Source: Nitrosomonas oligotropha
Lineage (GTDB): Bacteria; Pseudomonadota; Gammaproteobacteria; Burkholderiales; Nitrosomonadaceae
Reading direction: 5' to 3'
Length of the DNA stretch: 64,000 nt
NCBI RefSeq assembly: GCF_009833085.1
Contig: NZ_QRBZ01000024.1
Span: 1 to 64,000, forward strand
Numbering within the stretch: the stretch's first letter is position 1; every line of letters starts with the position of its first letter. The notes under the pieces were generated by a model. The model saw only the letters and a list, made by a program, of their open reading frames with translations, was not told where the DNA came from and did no database searches. Made by a program: the position numbers and the translations under genes. Shown in pieces: positions 19,664 through 28,180 of the stretch.

Positions 19664-21574
19664 GTGCAAGCTGAAACAACCAAAGAACAATTAAGCTTCC
19701 AAACGGAAGCGAAGCAATTGCTGAAACTGATGATTCATTCCTTATACAGCAATAAGGAAATTTTCTTGCGTGAATTGATTTCAAACGCTTCCGATGCGGC
19801 TGATAAATTGCGTTTCGAGGGACTCACGGATGCGGCGCTGTATGAAACAGATTCCGATCTTAAAATCCGTGTGAGTTATGATGCCGGCGAGCGAACAATC
19901 ACCATTTCCGATAACGGGATTGGCATGTCACGGCAAGAAGTGATTGATCATATTGGAACCATCGCGAAGTCGGGTACTCGCGAATTTTTTAATTCTTTAA
20001 CCGGTGATCAAGCCAAAGACGCGCATTTAATCGGTCAATTCGGTGTCGGCTTTTATTCCGCATTTATCATTGCCGATAAAGTAACTCTAGTCACCCGGCG
20101 TGCAGGATTGACTGCGGAACACGGTGTGCGCTGGGAATCCAGCGGTGAGGGTGATTACACACTGGAGACTATCGAGAAGTCTACACGAGGTACGGACGTC
20201 ATCTTGCATTTACGCAAGGACGAAGATGAATTTCTCAATGGCATGCGCATTCGCAACATCATTCGCAAATATTCCGATCACATTACACTGCCGATCGTGA
20301 TGAAAAAGGAAGAATGGTCGCAAGATGAGAAGAAAAATATAATTACCGATGAAGACGAAACGATTAACCAGGCCAATGCGCTGTGGGCGCGCTCCAAGAA
20401 TGATATTACCGTTGAGCAGTACAATGAATTTTATAAACACGTGGCGCATGATTTTGAGCCGCCGCTTGCGTATCTGCATGTGCGTGTAGAGGGTAAACAA
20501 GAGTACACACAGCTTCTGTATATTCCTGCGCGTGCGCCATTCGACTTATTCGACCGCGAACGCCGGCACGGCATCAAATTGTACGTGCAACGGGTATTTA
20601 TTATGGATGATGTAGAAAAACTGCTGCCGAATTACCTGCGTTTTGTTCGTGGTGTGATCGATTCTAATAATTTACCACTGAATGTGTCTCGTGAGATCTT
20701 GCAGGAATCCAAAGATATCGACTCAATCCGGGCTGGCGTGGTTAAAAAAGTATTGGGTTTGATTGAGGATTTATCCAAGAGCGAGGATGAAGAAGGAAAA
20801 GAAAAATACAAAACATTCTACCGGGAATTTGGCCAAGTTCTAAAAGAAGGTGTCGGCGAAGACTTTACTAACCGTGAACGCATCGCGAAATTGTTGCGTT
20901 TTATCACTACGCAAAGCGATGCTGATGAACCAACGGTTTCGCTGGATGTTTATGTGCAGCGCATGAAAGAAGGCCAGGAAAAGATTTATTACGTAACGGC
21001 AGATAGCCTGAAGGCTGCCAAAAACAGCCCTCACTTGGAAGTGTTCCGTAAGAAAGGCATTGAAGTTTTACTACTATCGGATCGGGTGGATGAGTGGCTG
21101 GTCAGCAATTTAACCGAATTTGAAGGTAAACCTTTGCAGTCAGTCGCCAAAGGTGGTTTGGATCTGGGAAATCTGGAAGACGAAGCCGAAAAAGAAGAGC
21201 GTGAGAAAGAAACCAGTGCTTTCCAGGAATTAACAGAAAAAATGAAACAAACACTCAGCGAACAAGTAAAAGATGTGCGCGTTACTTTCCGCTTGACTGA
21301 ATCACCCGCCTGTCTCGTTGCGGATACCTATGATATGAGCGGTAATTTGGAAAGATTGCTGAAATCGGCAGGGCAAAATGTGCCCCATGCCAAACCGATC
21401 CTGGAAATCAATCCGCATCACCCGATGGTGCAACGATTGAAAAACGAGGTAGAAAACTTCGAGGATTGGAGTCATTTATTGTTTGATCAGGCTTTGCTGG
21501 CGGAAGGCGGTCAGCTTGAAGATCCAGCCGCTTTTGTGAAAAGGCTTAACGAATTGTTGCTGCTGAAATCCTAA
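19664..21574 (+). CDS. htpG: Chaperone HtpG (Hsp90)
   Basis: Cytoplasmic ATP-dependent Hsp90 chaperone, 636 aa, full length. The GHKL ATPase motifs are in order: [25 protein letters not shown] and [12 protein letters not shown] in the first 140 residues. The middle domain has [20 protein letters not shown] with the catalytic Arg region; the C-terminal dimerisation domain follows a charged linker. GTG start with GAGGAG upstream. A heat-shock promoter precedes it and a hairpin follows, so it is monocistronic. Confidence 0.96.
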   Translation: MQAETTKEQLSFQTEAKQLLKLMIHSLYSNKEIFLRELISNASDAADKLRFEGLTDAALYETDSDLKIRVSYDAGERTITISDNGIGMSRQEVIDHIGTIAKSGTREFFNSLTGDQAKDAHLIGQFGVGFYSAFIIADKVTLVTRRAGLTAEHGVRWESSGEGDYTLETIEKSTRGTDVILHLRKDEDEFLNGMRIRNIIRKYSDHITLPIVMKKEEWSQDEKKNIITDEDETINQANALWARSKNDITVEQYNEFYKHVAHDFEPPLAYLHVRVEGKQEYTQLLYIPARAPFDLFDRERRHGIKLYVQRVFIMDDVEKLLPNYLRFVRGVIDSNNLPLNVSREILQESKDIDSIRAGVVKKVLGLIEDLSKSEDEEGKEKYKTFYREFGQVLKEGVGEDFTNRERIAKLLRFITTQSDADEPTVSLDVYVQRMKEGQEKIYYVTADSLKAAKNSPHLEVFRKKGIEVLLLSDRVDEWLVSNLTEFEGKPLQSVAKGGLDLGNLEDEAEKEEREKETSAFQELTEKMKQTLSEQVKDVRVTFRLTESPACLVADTYDMSGNLERLLKSAGQNVPHAKPILEINPHHPMVQRLKNEVENFEDWSHLLFDQALLAEGGQLEDPAAFVKRLNELLLLKS

Positions 21575-21600
21575 GTTTAATTCTGCTTCTCTACTCTTGA

Positions 21601-21638
21601 GAATCTTCCGGCATCATCGAGTTGATGACGGAAGATTC
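21601..21638 (+). terminator. Hairpin downstream of htpG
   Basis: Stem of 10 bp (21601-21610 with 21629-21638) continued after one mismatch by 5 more bp (CATCA/TGATG) and a 6-nt loop. The T-run is poor, but the position 26 nt after the htpG stop fits a terminator. Confidence 0.65.
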
Positions 21639-21733
21639 AAATTTCTTCTGAAACTTCTATGCATTCCAACTGTCCATTCTTCAAACAAGATAAATAGTAT
21701 TCAACAATTTTTCAGTTAATAGCCGAACACACA

Positions 21734-22240
21734 GTGGGTAGATCAACAAGAAATCAGGTCGTTGACGATTCGATCAAATCATATCAGGCTAAACTACTCG
21801 CGCCATTTGCTGTTCTCGGTATCCGAACAGAAGAAGACTGGCTCACGGCCATCGATTATTTACCCGTTGATACGCCACTATTAGCACCACAGACTTTGTT
21901 AGCAAAAGAAGTATACCGGCAACTACAAGCTTATCTCAACGAACCGGATTTTATCTTTGATTTAAGTTTGCATATCAGCGGTACAACCCATCAGCAGCGT
22001 GTCTGGCAGGCGATTCAGGCAATTCCGAGTGGAGCAACCAGCAGTTATGCGGAAATTGCAACGCAACTCCATTCCGCACCCAGAGCAGTAGGCCGGGCAT
22101 GCGGTGCTAACCGGATTCCGATTGTAATACCCTGTCATCGGGTTATTGCCAAAAATGGCGGATTAGGAGGCTTTATGAATGCGAGCGAAGGCAATCCTTT
22201 AGAAATCAAGCGTTGGTTGTTGCGCCATGAGAGCACCTGA
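21734..22240 (+). CDS. ogt: Methylated-DNA--protein-cysteine S-methyltransferase
   Basis: Suicide DNA-repair protein that takes the methyl group from O6-methylguanine onto its own Cys. The active-site motif IPCHRV is near residue 137, preceded by the Arg-finger helix and followed by GGFMNASEGNPLEIKRWLL. 168 aa, single-domain Ogt type without the Ada N-terminal domain. The GTG start at 21734 has no clear ribosome site and is uncertain. The 3' end overlaps xerD by 14 nt. Confidence 0.88.
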   Translation: MGRSTRNQVVDDSIKSYQAKLLAPFAVLGIRTEEDWLTAIDYLPVDTPLLAPQTLLAKEVYRQLQAYLNEPDFIFDLSLHISGTTHQQRVWQAIQAIPSGATSSYAEIATQLHSAPRAVGRACGANRIPIVIPCHRVIAKNGGLGGFMNASEGNPLEIKRWLLRHEST

Positions 22241-23138
22241 ACTGAACGCCGGTTTGCTTGACGAGTTTTCCGATGCCTTATGGCTGGAAGATGGTTTGTC
22301 GCGTAACACACTGGACAGCTATCGCAATGATTTACAATTGTTTGGTGAGTGGCTCAGAAAACGCAATCAAGATAACAGTGTGCTAACCGACGCGACGCAC
22401 TCCGATTTGCTTGATTTTTTGGCATCCAGAGTGTCCGCCAAAATCAAGGCGAGCACAACCAGCCGTGAATTATCCAGTCTGAAGCGCTTCTATCGTTTTT
22501 TATTGCGCCAGGGAAAAATTACTACGGATCCCAGTCTCAATATTGAAACACCTAAATTGCAGCGCAGCTTGCCGGAAAGTCTGACAGAAAAAGAAGTCGA
22601 TCTGCTATTGAGCGCTCCCGACTTGCAGCACCCGCTCGGCTTGCGTGATCGTGCCATGCTGGAAGTGTTATATGCCAGTGGATTGCGCGTATCTGAGCTG
22701 ATCAATTTAAGGTACTCGCAAGTGAGCATGGATATGGGGGTTCTGCGGGTCATGGGCAAGGGCAGAAAAGAGCGTCTTGCACCGCTGGGTGAAGAGTCCC
22801 TCGAATGGTTAAGCCGCTATACCAAAGAAGCCAGACCTGCGCTATTAAATGGCATTGTTACAGATACCATATTTGTCACAGCGCGGGGTGCAGCCATGAC
22901 GCGCCAAGCATTCTGGTACCTCATCAAACGCTATGCGCTGATTATCGGGATTGATAAACAGTTATCTCCGCATACTTTGCGTCACGCTTTTGCCACACAT
23001 CTGTTGAATCATGGCGCCGATCTGCGTGTTGTGCAGCTTTTGTTGGGTCATGCCGATATTTCCACGACGCAAATTTACACGCATATTGCACGTGAGCGCC
23101 TGAAGCAGTTGCATGCCAAGCACCACCCACGGGGATAG
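22227..23138 (+). CDS. xerD: Tyrosine recombinase XerD
   Basis: Resolves chromosome dimers at dif with XerC. 303 aa. The catalytic set is complete: Arg154 (SGLRVSE), Lys178 (MGKGRKE), His249 and Arg252 (HTLRHAFATHLL), His275 (LGHADIS) and nucleophile Tyr284 (IYTH). The N-terminal core-binding domain, with LWLEDGLSRNTLDSYRNDL, resembles XerD more than XerC. Overlaps ogt, so co-transcribed. A chromosomal housekeeping recombinase; no phage or integron genes are nearby. Confidence 0.88.
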   Translation: MRAPELNAGLLDEFSDALWLEDGLSRNTLDSYRNDLQLFGEWLRKRNQDNSVLTDATHSDLLDFLASRVSAKIKASTTSRELSSLKRFYRFLLRQGKITTDPSLNIETPKLQRSLPESLTEKEVDLLLSAPDLQHPLGLRDRAMLEVLYASGLRVSELINLRYSQVSMDMGVLRVMGKGRKERLAPLGEESLEWLSRYTKEARPALLNGIVTDTIFVTARGAAMTRQAFWYLIKRYALIIGIDKQLSPHTLRHAFATHLLNHGADLRVVQLLLGHADISTTQIYTHIARERLKQLHAKHHPRG

Positions 23139-23158
23139 TTTCCGGTTGTAAAACGCAG

Positions 23159-23632
23159 TTATTTCTTGGCCAATAATGCATAAAGCGCCAGAGTTGCAAG
23201 TCCCGCAAAAGCAACTAACGACCAATCCGGAATTGTCAGCGTTAAAAATTTCCAATCGATATTGGCGCAATCGCCATTGGCCTCAAACATTCCCGGCCAC
23301 CAAGCGGCAATCGGTAAGGAATTTAGAAAAGCCTCTTCCGGACTGATGCCGCACTCAAATGCCTCCGGAAATCGTATTAACCACGCATGCCGTGCGGCAA
23401 TGACTGCACCCGTTAGCGCGAATGCACTCAACAAAAAGCCATAAATACGCCGTCCGATCACTCCCGGCTTATGCAGAAACGCCATTAGCGCAGTCAATCC
23501 TAACATCCAGTAAGCAACGCGTTGTGCCACACATAATGGACAAGGCAGTAATCCTTCCACATGTTGCAAGTATTGCGCGTAGCCTACAACCCCGGTACAG
23601 CAAAGCAGAACAAATAAGAATAGTGGTCTCAT
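23159..23632 (-). CDS. dsbB: Disulfide bond formation protein DsbB
   Basis: Inner-membrane enzyme that reoxidises DsbA and passes electrons to quinone. 157 aa with four membrane segments. The first redox pair CPLC is at residues 31-34; the second pair is the two Cys of FECGIS and GDCANI in the second periplasmic loop. Convergent with xerD, 20 nt apart. No dsbA is in the window. Confidence 0.9.
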   Translation of the reverse strand: MRPLFLFVLLCCTGVVGYAQYLQHVEGLLPCPLCVAQRVAYWMLGLTALMAFLHKPGVIGRRIYGFLLSAFALTGAVIAARHAWLIRFPEAFECGISPEEAFLNSLPIAAWWPGMFEANGDCANIDWKFLTLTIPDWSLVAFAGLATLALYALLAKK

Positions 23633-23669
23633 TTTTTTCTTCCCTCAAACGAATGGGTTGCTCAGTTTG

Positions 23670-23688
23670 TCCACAAAGTATTTGTGGA
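23670..23688. repeat. TCCACA/TGTGGA inverted repeat
   Basis: Arms TCCACA (23670-23675) and TGTGGA (23683-23688) with a 7-nt spacer, in the divergent gap between dsbB and the small secreted-protein gene. It resembles the DnaA-box pair at 26131-26154, but the flanking bases deviate from the DnaA consensus. Confidence 0.35.
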
Positions 23689-23785
23689 TTTCCGATAGTT
23701 TGCTATGATGAACATATTAAGTTTATCGAATATTTAAAGTAGCACTGGAATTTACTTTTCATTTATTTAAACGAGGAAATTTGCC

Positions 23786-24127
23786 ATGCGAACAAAGATA
23801 TTGATCATCACGTTGATTGCCTCTTCTGTATTTTTCTCCAATATATCGATTGCAGAATTAGGAAAAATGGATAAAGCTGAAGCCCAAGCTAGGACTAAAT
23901 TCGATCATATCGGATTAGCTGAGATGTATGAAAAAGAAGCTAGCGAAATGACTGCAAAAGCAAAGGCACAAAAAGAATTACTGGAAGAATATCAGCGTCA
24001 TAGCGAATATTATGGCCGGGACGGTCAAGATTTCCAGTCGCACCATGAAGCTTTATTGCGGGAATATACAAAAGCAGCGGAGCGTAATACGGAAATGGCA
24101 GCTTCACACCGGAAAATGGCCAAGTAA
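23786..24127 (+). CDS. Small secreted protein of unknown function
   Basis: 113 aa; not a family I can name. A clear Sec signal peptide covers residues 1-24 (hydrophobic core, cleavage after IAELG or SIA). The mature part is about 90 residues, helical and highly charged, rich in Ala, Glu and Lys, with EMYEKEASEMTAKAKAQKELL forming a likely coiled-coil hairpin. No Cys. ATG start with GAGG upstream. It stands alone between divergent or convergent genes. Resembles small periplasmic helical proteins common in nitrifier and methylotroph genomes. Confidence 0.7.
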   Translation: MRTKILIITLIASSVFFSNISIAELGKMDKAEAQARTKFDHIGLAEMYEKEASEMTAKAKAQKELLEEYQRHSEYYGRDGQDFQSHHEALLREYTKAAERNTEMAASHRKMAK

Positions 24128-24152
24128 ACAGAAATATGCGCAGACGGTCACT

Positions 24153-24527
24153 TCATTTTTCTTTCCAGATCGCATAAGCCAGCAATATCCAGGCGGTGAG
24201 GAATGAAACACCGCCGAACGGTGTAATCATGCCAAGTGCTCTTGTTCCGGTTACGCTTAGCGCGTACAGGCTGAAACTGAACAGCACAATGCCGATCATC
24301 ATCAACCAGCCTGACACCGGCATTAACCGCGATTTCGGGAAATGCAGCAGGAGCAGACCGATGACAATAATGCCGAAGGCGTGATAAAAATGGTACTGCA
24401 CGCCGGTATGATAAACCGACAGCATATCGGCGGGTAAAATCTGCTTTAAGCCATGTGCGCCGAAAGCGCCTAATGCGATGCATAAAACCGTATTCAGTGT
24501 GCCCAGGATCAGAAAAGTTTTTGGCAT
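24153..24527 (-). CDS. DUF423 family membrane protein (YgdD-like)
   Basis: About 124 aa with four membrane segments. Family features: FGAFGAHGLK early, then YHTGVQYHFYHAFGIIVIGL, and a C-terminal GMITPFGGVSFLTAWILLAYA. The start is set at ATG 24527, with AAGGA about 11 nt upstream. A longer frame upstream is not supported because the family begins with the first membrane segment. Function of the family is unknown. Downstream of xseA on the same strand. Confidence 0.82.
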   Translation of the reverse strand: MPKTFLILGTLNTVLCIALGAFGAHGLKQILPADMLSVYHTGVQYHFYHAFGIIVIGLLLLHFPKSRLMPVSGWLMMIGIVLFSFSLYALSVTGTRALGMITPFGGVSFLTAWILLAYAIWKEK

Positions 24528-24591
24528 CGATTGTTTTGTCCTTGTTGTTCTTGTTAAGTAAGAGAAGTGAGAGTTAAACACGTGCGTTATG

Positions 24592-25953
24592 TCAGGAATC
24601 ACCGGTTTTTGTGATATCCGCCTCGCACGTTCCGTGCGCAAATTTTACCTGAATTCGATCGCCGTAATGAACTTGTTTGCTGTCACGAACGATGCTGCTG
24701 TTGGCGGTATACGTGATGCTGTACCCACGTTCCAAAACCGATTGCGGATTCAAATGACATAATTGCGCGTGCATATGATGCAGCTTGATCGCCAAGGTTT
24801 GAAAATAGCGCGTATAGGCAGTACGAAAACGTGCAATCAATTCTTTTTGCCGCTTTTCCATGTCAGTAATATCAGGGCTTGCTGCCAGCAAGCGCTGATT
24901 GAATTCGAATAACTTCCATTGCTTCTTTTCCACTTGATGCGCCCAAGTCGTGCCGAAGCGGTCTTGCAGATGCTGCAAATGAATCGATTGCTGTTTGATA
25001 CGATCGCCCGGATGAATTAAGCGATGCGCCAGCATATCGGCGCGCTGCATCGCATTTTCTATGCGGTGCAGCGTCATGCGGTACATGCGCTGGTGCAATG
25101 CATTCAGGCGCTGGCTTAATTCCTTATGATCCCGGCTGGCCAGTTCAGCAGCTGCCGTTGGCGTCGGTGCGCGAATGTCGGCAACAAAATCCGCGATGGT
25201 AAAATCAGTTTCATGACCAATGCCGCTGATAACCGGAATGTTACTGGCGGCAATGGCGAGCGCAACGGTTTCTTCGTTGAATGCCCACAAATCCTCAATA
25301 CTGCCGCCGCCACGGCACAGTATCAGCACATCACATTCGGCGCGCCGGTTTGCAATTGCGATAGCGTTTGCGATGGTGTTGGCGGCAGTTTTACCTTGTA
25401 CCAGCACCGGGTAGATAATCACCGGTAAGAATGGCATGCGGCGACGCAATGTTGTTAGCACGTCGCGCAGTGCAGCCGTATCCGGGGAGGTGACGATACC
25501 GATTTGCTTTGGGAATGCGGGTAACGGTTTTTTCTTGACCGGATCGAACAACCCGGCTTTCTCCAGCTTCGCTTTTAGCTGCTCGAATGCCTCAAATAAT
25601 TCTCCCAGTCCGGCGCGCCGCATGGTTTCAACGTTAAGCTGAAAATCGCCGCGTGGTTCATAGAGAGTGACAAGAGCAAGCACTTCAACTTGCATGCCGT
25701 CTTTCGGTTGCCAATCGATGTATTGATTTCTGTGACTGAACAGCACACAACGGATTTGCGCGCTGCTGTCCTTGAGGGAAAAATACCAGTGGCCGGACTG
25801 ATAGCACTTCAGATTCGAGATTTCACCCCTGATCCACAGCAGCGGAATATTCTGCTCCAGAAATAGCTTGGTGCTGCTGTTCAGCTCGCTGACGGTCAGC
25901 ACTTTATGCGTAAGATTGGATATTGGAAATAGATTTATCATGGAGATAGGCAA
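24592..25953 (-). CDS. xseA: Exodeoxyribonuclease VII large subunit
   Basis: Large subunit of ExoVII, which degrades single-stranded DNA to oligonucleotides. The N-terminal OB fold contains LLWIRGEISNLKCYQSGHWYFSLKD. The catalytic region has GIVTSPDTAALRD, LILCRGGGSIEDLWAFNEE and GIGHETDFTIADFVAD. A coiled-coil C-terminal part ends in SVLERGYSI. About 450 aa. A TTG at 25953 follows AGGTGAAG closely; ATG 25941 is the alternative with no ribosome site. xseB is not adjacent. Confidence 0.93.
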   Translation of the reverse strand: MPISMINLFPISNLTHKVLTVSELNSSTKLFLEQNIPLLWIRGEISNLKCYQSGHWYFSLKDSSAQIRCVLFSHRNQYIDWQPKDGMQVEVLALVTLYEPRGDFQLNVETMRRAGLGELFEAFEQLKAKLEKAGLFDPVKKKPLPAFPKQIGIVTSPDTAALRDVLTTLRRRMPFLPVIIYPVLVQGKTAANTIANAIAIANRRAECDVLILCRGGGSIEDLWAFNEETVALAIAASNIPVISGIGHETDFTIADFVADIRAPTPTAAAELASRDHKELSQRLNALHQRMYRMTLHRIENAMQRADMLAHRLIHPGDRIKQQSIHLQHLQDRFGTTWAHQVEKKQWKLFEFNQRLLAASPDITDMEKRQKELIARFRTAYTRYFQTLAIKLHHMHAQLCHLNPQSVLERGYSITYTANSSIVRDSKQVHYGDRIQVKFAHGTCEADITKTGDS

Positions 25954-26297
25954 TCTTCACCTGCTGATCGAAACCGGGTCAGTGTAGCGTTTAAGTCCTG
26001 GAGAATGTTATAATTTTAAAGTAAATTATTGTTTATTAATCAGTATCATTTGAGATTAAAAAATAATCAAACTAGAAAAAATGTTTGAATTGGGCAACTT
26101 AATTCTCGTATTGGTTACATACTCACAAACTTATCCACAGAAATTGTGGATAGAAAATCGGTATTTTTTTGCAGCAAAGCGGCGATCACGATACATTGCA
26201 TGCCGAATCGAGCATCGTTATAAAATCAATTAATCGGGTAATATAGTAAGCCACAGAATAATACCCGGATCTATATAGAGAGTGAGGAGATTATCAC
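25954..26297. other. 344-nt gap between divergent xseA and exbB
   Basis: A+T-rich, no credible ORF. It holds an inverted DnaA-box pair (26131-26154) and a possible promoter for the exbB-like gene: TTGCAT (26196-26201), 17 nt, TATAAA (26219-26224). The -35 half is weak. Confidence 0.5.
26131..26154. promoter_or_regulatory. Inverted pair of DnaA boxes
   Basis: TTATCCACA (26131-26139) is a perfect match to the DnaA consensus TTATNCACA. Facing it, TGTGGATAG (26146-26154) is a one-mismatch copy on the other strand. One tight pair in a divergent promoter suggests DnaA-linked gene control rather than an origin. Confidence 0.5.
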
Positions 26298-26906
26298 GTG
26301 TTATCGTTAATTCAAGCGGCCGGATGGCCGATCTGGCCGATCATCATTGCTTCTGTCGTGGCTTTGGCCATCATCGGGGAACGCATGTGGACATTGCGGT
26401 TACGTATTGTTTCACCGAAAGAATTGCTGCCCAGGGTGTTGAACGAATATAAACGCAATGGCGTGAATGCAGAGATGCTGGCGCGCTTACAGCAGCACTC
26501 GCCGCTGGGGCAAATTCTTGCCGCCGGGCTTAAAAATGTTAAAAGCACCCGTGAGGTGATGAAAGAATCCATTGAAGAATCGGGCCGGGTGATCGCGCAC
26601 GATCTGAATCGCTATTTGACGACTTTGGGAACGATTGCCGCATTGAGTCCTTTGATGGGTTTGTTTGGGACGTTAGTGGGCATGATCGAGATTTTCGGCT
26701 CGAATTCTCCAACGGGCAGCAACCCGGCGCAACTCGCGTACGGAATTTCAGTCGCTTTGTATAATGCGGCTTTCGGGATACTGGTGGCGATTCCCAGCAT
26801 GATTTTCTATCGTCATTTTCGTGCCAAAGTCGACGACATTGTCATAGAAATGGAGTTGCAGGCCTTGAAGCTGGTTGAAATGGTTCACGGGGAACGGGAA
26901 AACTGA
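26298..26906 (+). CDS. exbB: MotA/TolQ/ExbB-family proton channel protein
   Basis: 202 aa inner-membrane protein with three membrane segments; family core is seen in LTTLGTIAALSPLMGLFGTLVGMIEIF and the last segment SVALYNAAFGILVAIPSMIFY. GTG start with GAGGAGA 7 nt upstream. Such proteins form proton-driven motors with an ExbD/TolR partner that energise TonB or Tol. No exbD or tolR ORF follows here, although xseA-exbB-exbD is a common order in betaproteobacteria. It could serve the TonB receptor at 31-34 kb with a partner encoded elsewhere. Confidence 0.85.
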   Translation: MLSLIQAAGWPIWPIIIASVVALAIIGERMWTLRLRIVSPKELLPRVLNEYKRNGVNAEMLARLQQHSPLGQILAAGLKNVKSTREVMKESIEESGRVIAHDLNRYLTTLGTIAALSPLMGLFGTLVGMIEIFGSNSPTGSNPAQLAYGISVALYNAAFGILVAIPSMIFYRHFRAKVDDIVIEMELQALKLVEMVHGEREN

Positions 26907-27209
26907 GTAGTTTGCTCCCATGAACGTAAGCGCGCATCTTCTAGCAAGATTAATCCGCGGTTATACAACGATTATCCGGTTATAAACCGGAATGGCTGGG
27001 GTAGCAAAACATGTTGGCAAAGTAGTAGTGTATACTTCGGCTGGATTAATTTTTGACTGGAAAAATGACATCGGAACAGGCGGGTAGCGATAGTAATGGG
27101 AATCCGCCGTTATCAGTTGATTCAGAAGCCAGAAGTGCATTTGCTCAAACTACCCGCAGGGCTGATCAATAGTTTTCTGATATGAAATGCATGATTGTTT
27201 TACACGCAA
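26907..27209. other. 303-nt gap where exbD would be expected
   Basis: No ORF resembling ExbD is present on either strand. It contains a short hairpin CCGGTT-ATA-AACCGG (26976-26990) and a 35-codon ORF (27065-27172) of doubtful value. The gap may be a rearrangement junction. Confidence 0.5.
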
Positions 27210-28034
27210 ATGAATGAGAAAATTCGCATCTTGAGAAATACAAATTCGATAATTAATCATAGCTGTCTGATGGTTATCTTGTTGTTTATCGCTATTTTTG
27301 TGTTGCAAGGTTGTGCATCGGCTCCAAAGAATAGCAATCAGGACTTGGATCCGGCCGATCCGCACGAAAAAATTAATCGCGCTTCGTATGATATTACCGA
27401 CAAAGTGGACCGGACGGTGTTTGTGCCGATTGTGAATGCCTACATTGACTATGTTCCCAATGCTGCGCAGCGGTCGATCGGAAATTTCTACGATAATTTG
27501 TCTTATCCTAACGTTGCGCTGAATTCTTTTTTGCAAGGAAAAGTGACACAAGGCGCCTCGGATACCTTACGTTTTTTTGTGAATTCAACGGTCGGTATGT
27601 TCGGGCTTTTTGATATGGCGACGCATATGGGGCTCCAAAAGCATGATGAGGATTTCGGTCAAACGCTGGGTGTCTGGGGAGTAAATACGGGATCTTATCT
27701 GTTCATTCCGCTCCTGGGGCCCAGCAGTGAGCGTGATGTTACGAATATTCCCGTCGGTATTTTCACCAATGTGCTGTTTTATGCCGGTCTTGTGGTGGGC
27801 TCCTACTTCGCGGCTCCTTTGACCATTCTGGGTGCGATCGATAAGCGCGCGCGTTTGATCGGTCCTATGCGGATTCGCGATGAGGCTGCAATCGACCCCT
27901 ATTTGTTTGTGCGGGAAGCCTCGTTGCAGCAACGCGAATTTCTCGTGCATGATGGCAAACTGCCATTAGATCTTTATGACTACGAGCATTTTCAGGATAA
28001 TCCTTTTGAGAAAGACGGAAAGAAACAAAAGTAA
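27210..28034 (+). CDS. mlaA: MlaA/VacJ family outer-membrane lipoprotein
   Basis: Outer-membrane component of the Mla pathway, which removes phospholipids from the outer leaflet. The lipobox VLQGC follows a hydrophobic core near residue 36 from ATG 27210, with an unusually long basic n-region; an internal ATG may be the true start. Family motifs: DPHEKINRASYDITDKVD, then FFVNSTVGMFGLFDMA, FGQTLGVWGVNTGSYLFIPLLGPSS. 274 aa. It lies 146 nt before squalene-hopene cyclase, suggesting a link between lipid transport and hopanoids; this is inference. Confidence 0.88.
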   Translation: MNEKIRILRNTNSIINHSCLMVILLFIAIFVLQGCASAPKNSNQDLDPADPHEKINRASYDITDKVDRTVFVPIVNAYIDYVPNAAQRSIGNFYDNLSYPNVALNSFLQGKVTQGASDTLRFFVNSTVGMFGLFDMATHMGLQKHDEDFGQTLGVWGVNTGSYLFIPLLGPSSERDVTNIPVGIFTNVLFYAGLVVGSYFAAPLTILGAIDKRARLIGPMRIRDEAAIDPYLFVREASLQQREFLVHDGKLPLDLYDYEHFQDNPFEKDGKKQK

Positions 28035-28180
28035 TGAGCCGGTATCATCATCGTTGCATGGCTTTTGCAGCGAGGCGCCGGCAGGAAGCCGCTCTTCTAT
28101 CATGTAGCAATAAAATCAGTTTGGATCGCAGCAAGTGTTTTATCCATTGGGGAATTTGTAACGTACAGTGCTAGGAATAT

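Noticed and set aside
22227-23138. Tyrosine recombinase as a sign of a mobile element
   Set aside because: It matches XerD throughout, overlaps the repair gene ogt and has no att-like repeats or phage genes nearby.
27065-27172. 35-codon ORF before mlaA
   Set aside because: It has only a weak ribosome site and no recognisable domain, and lies in a gap with no conservation evidence.
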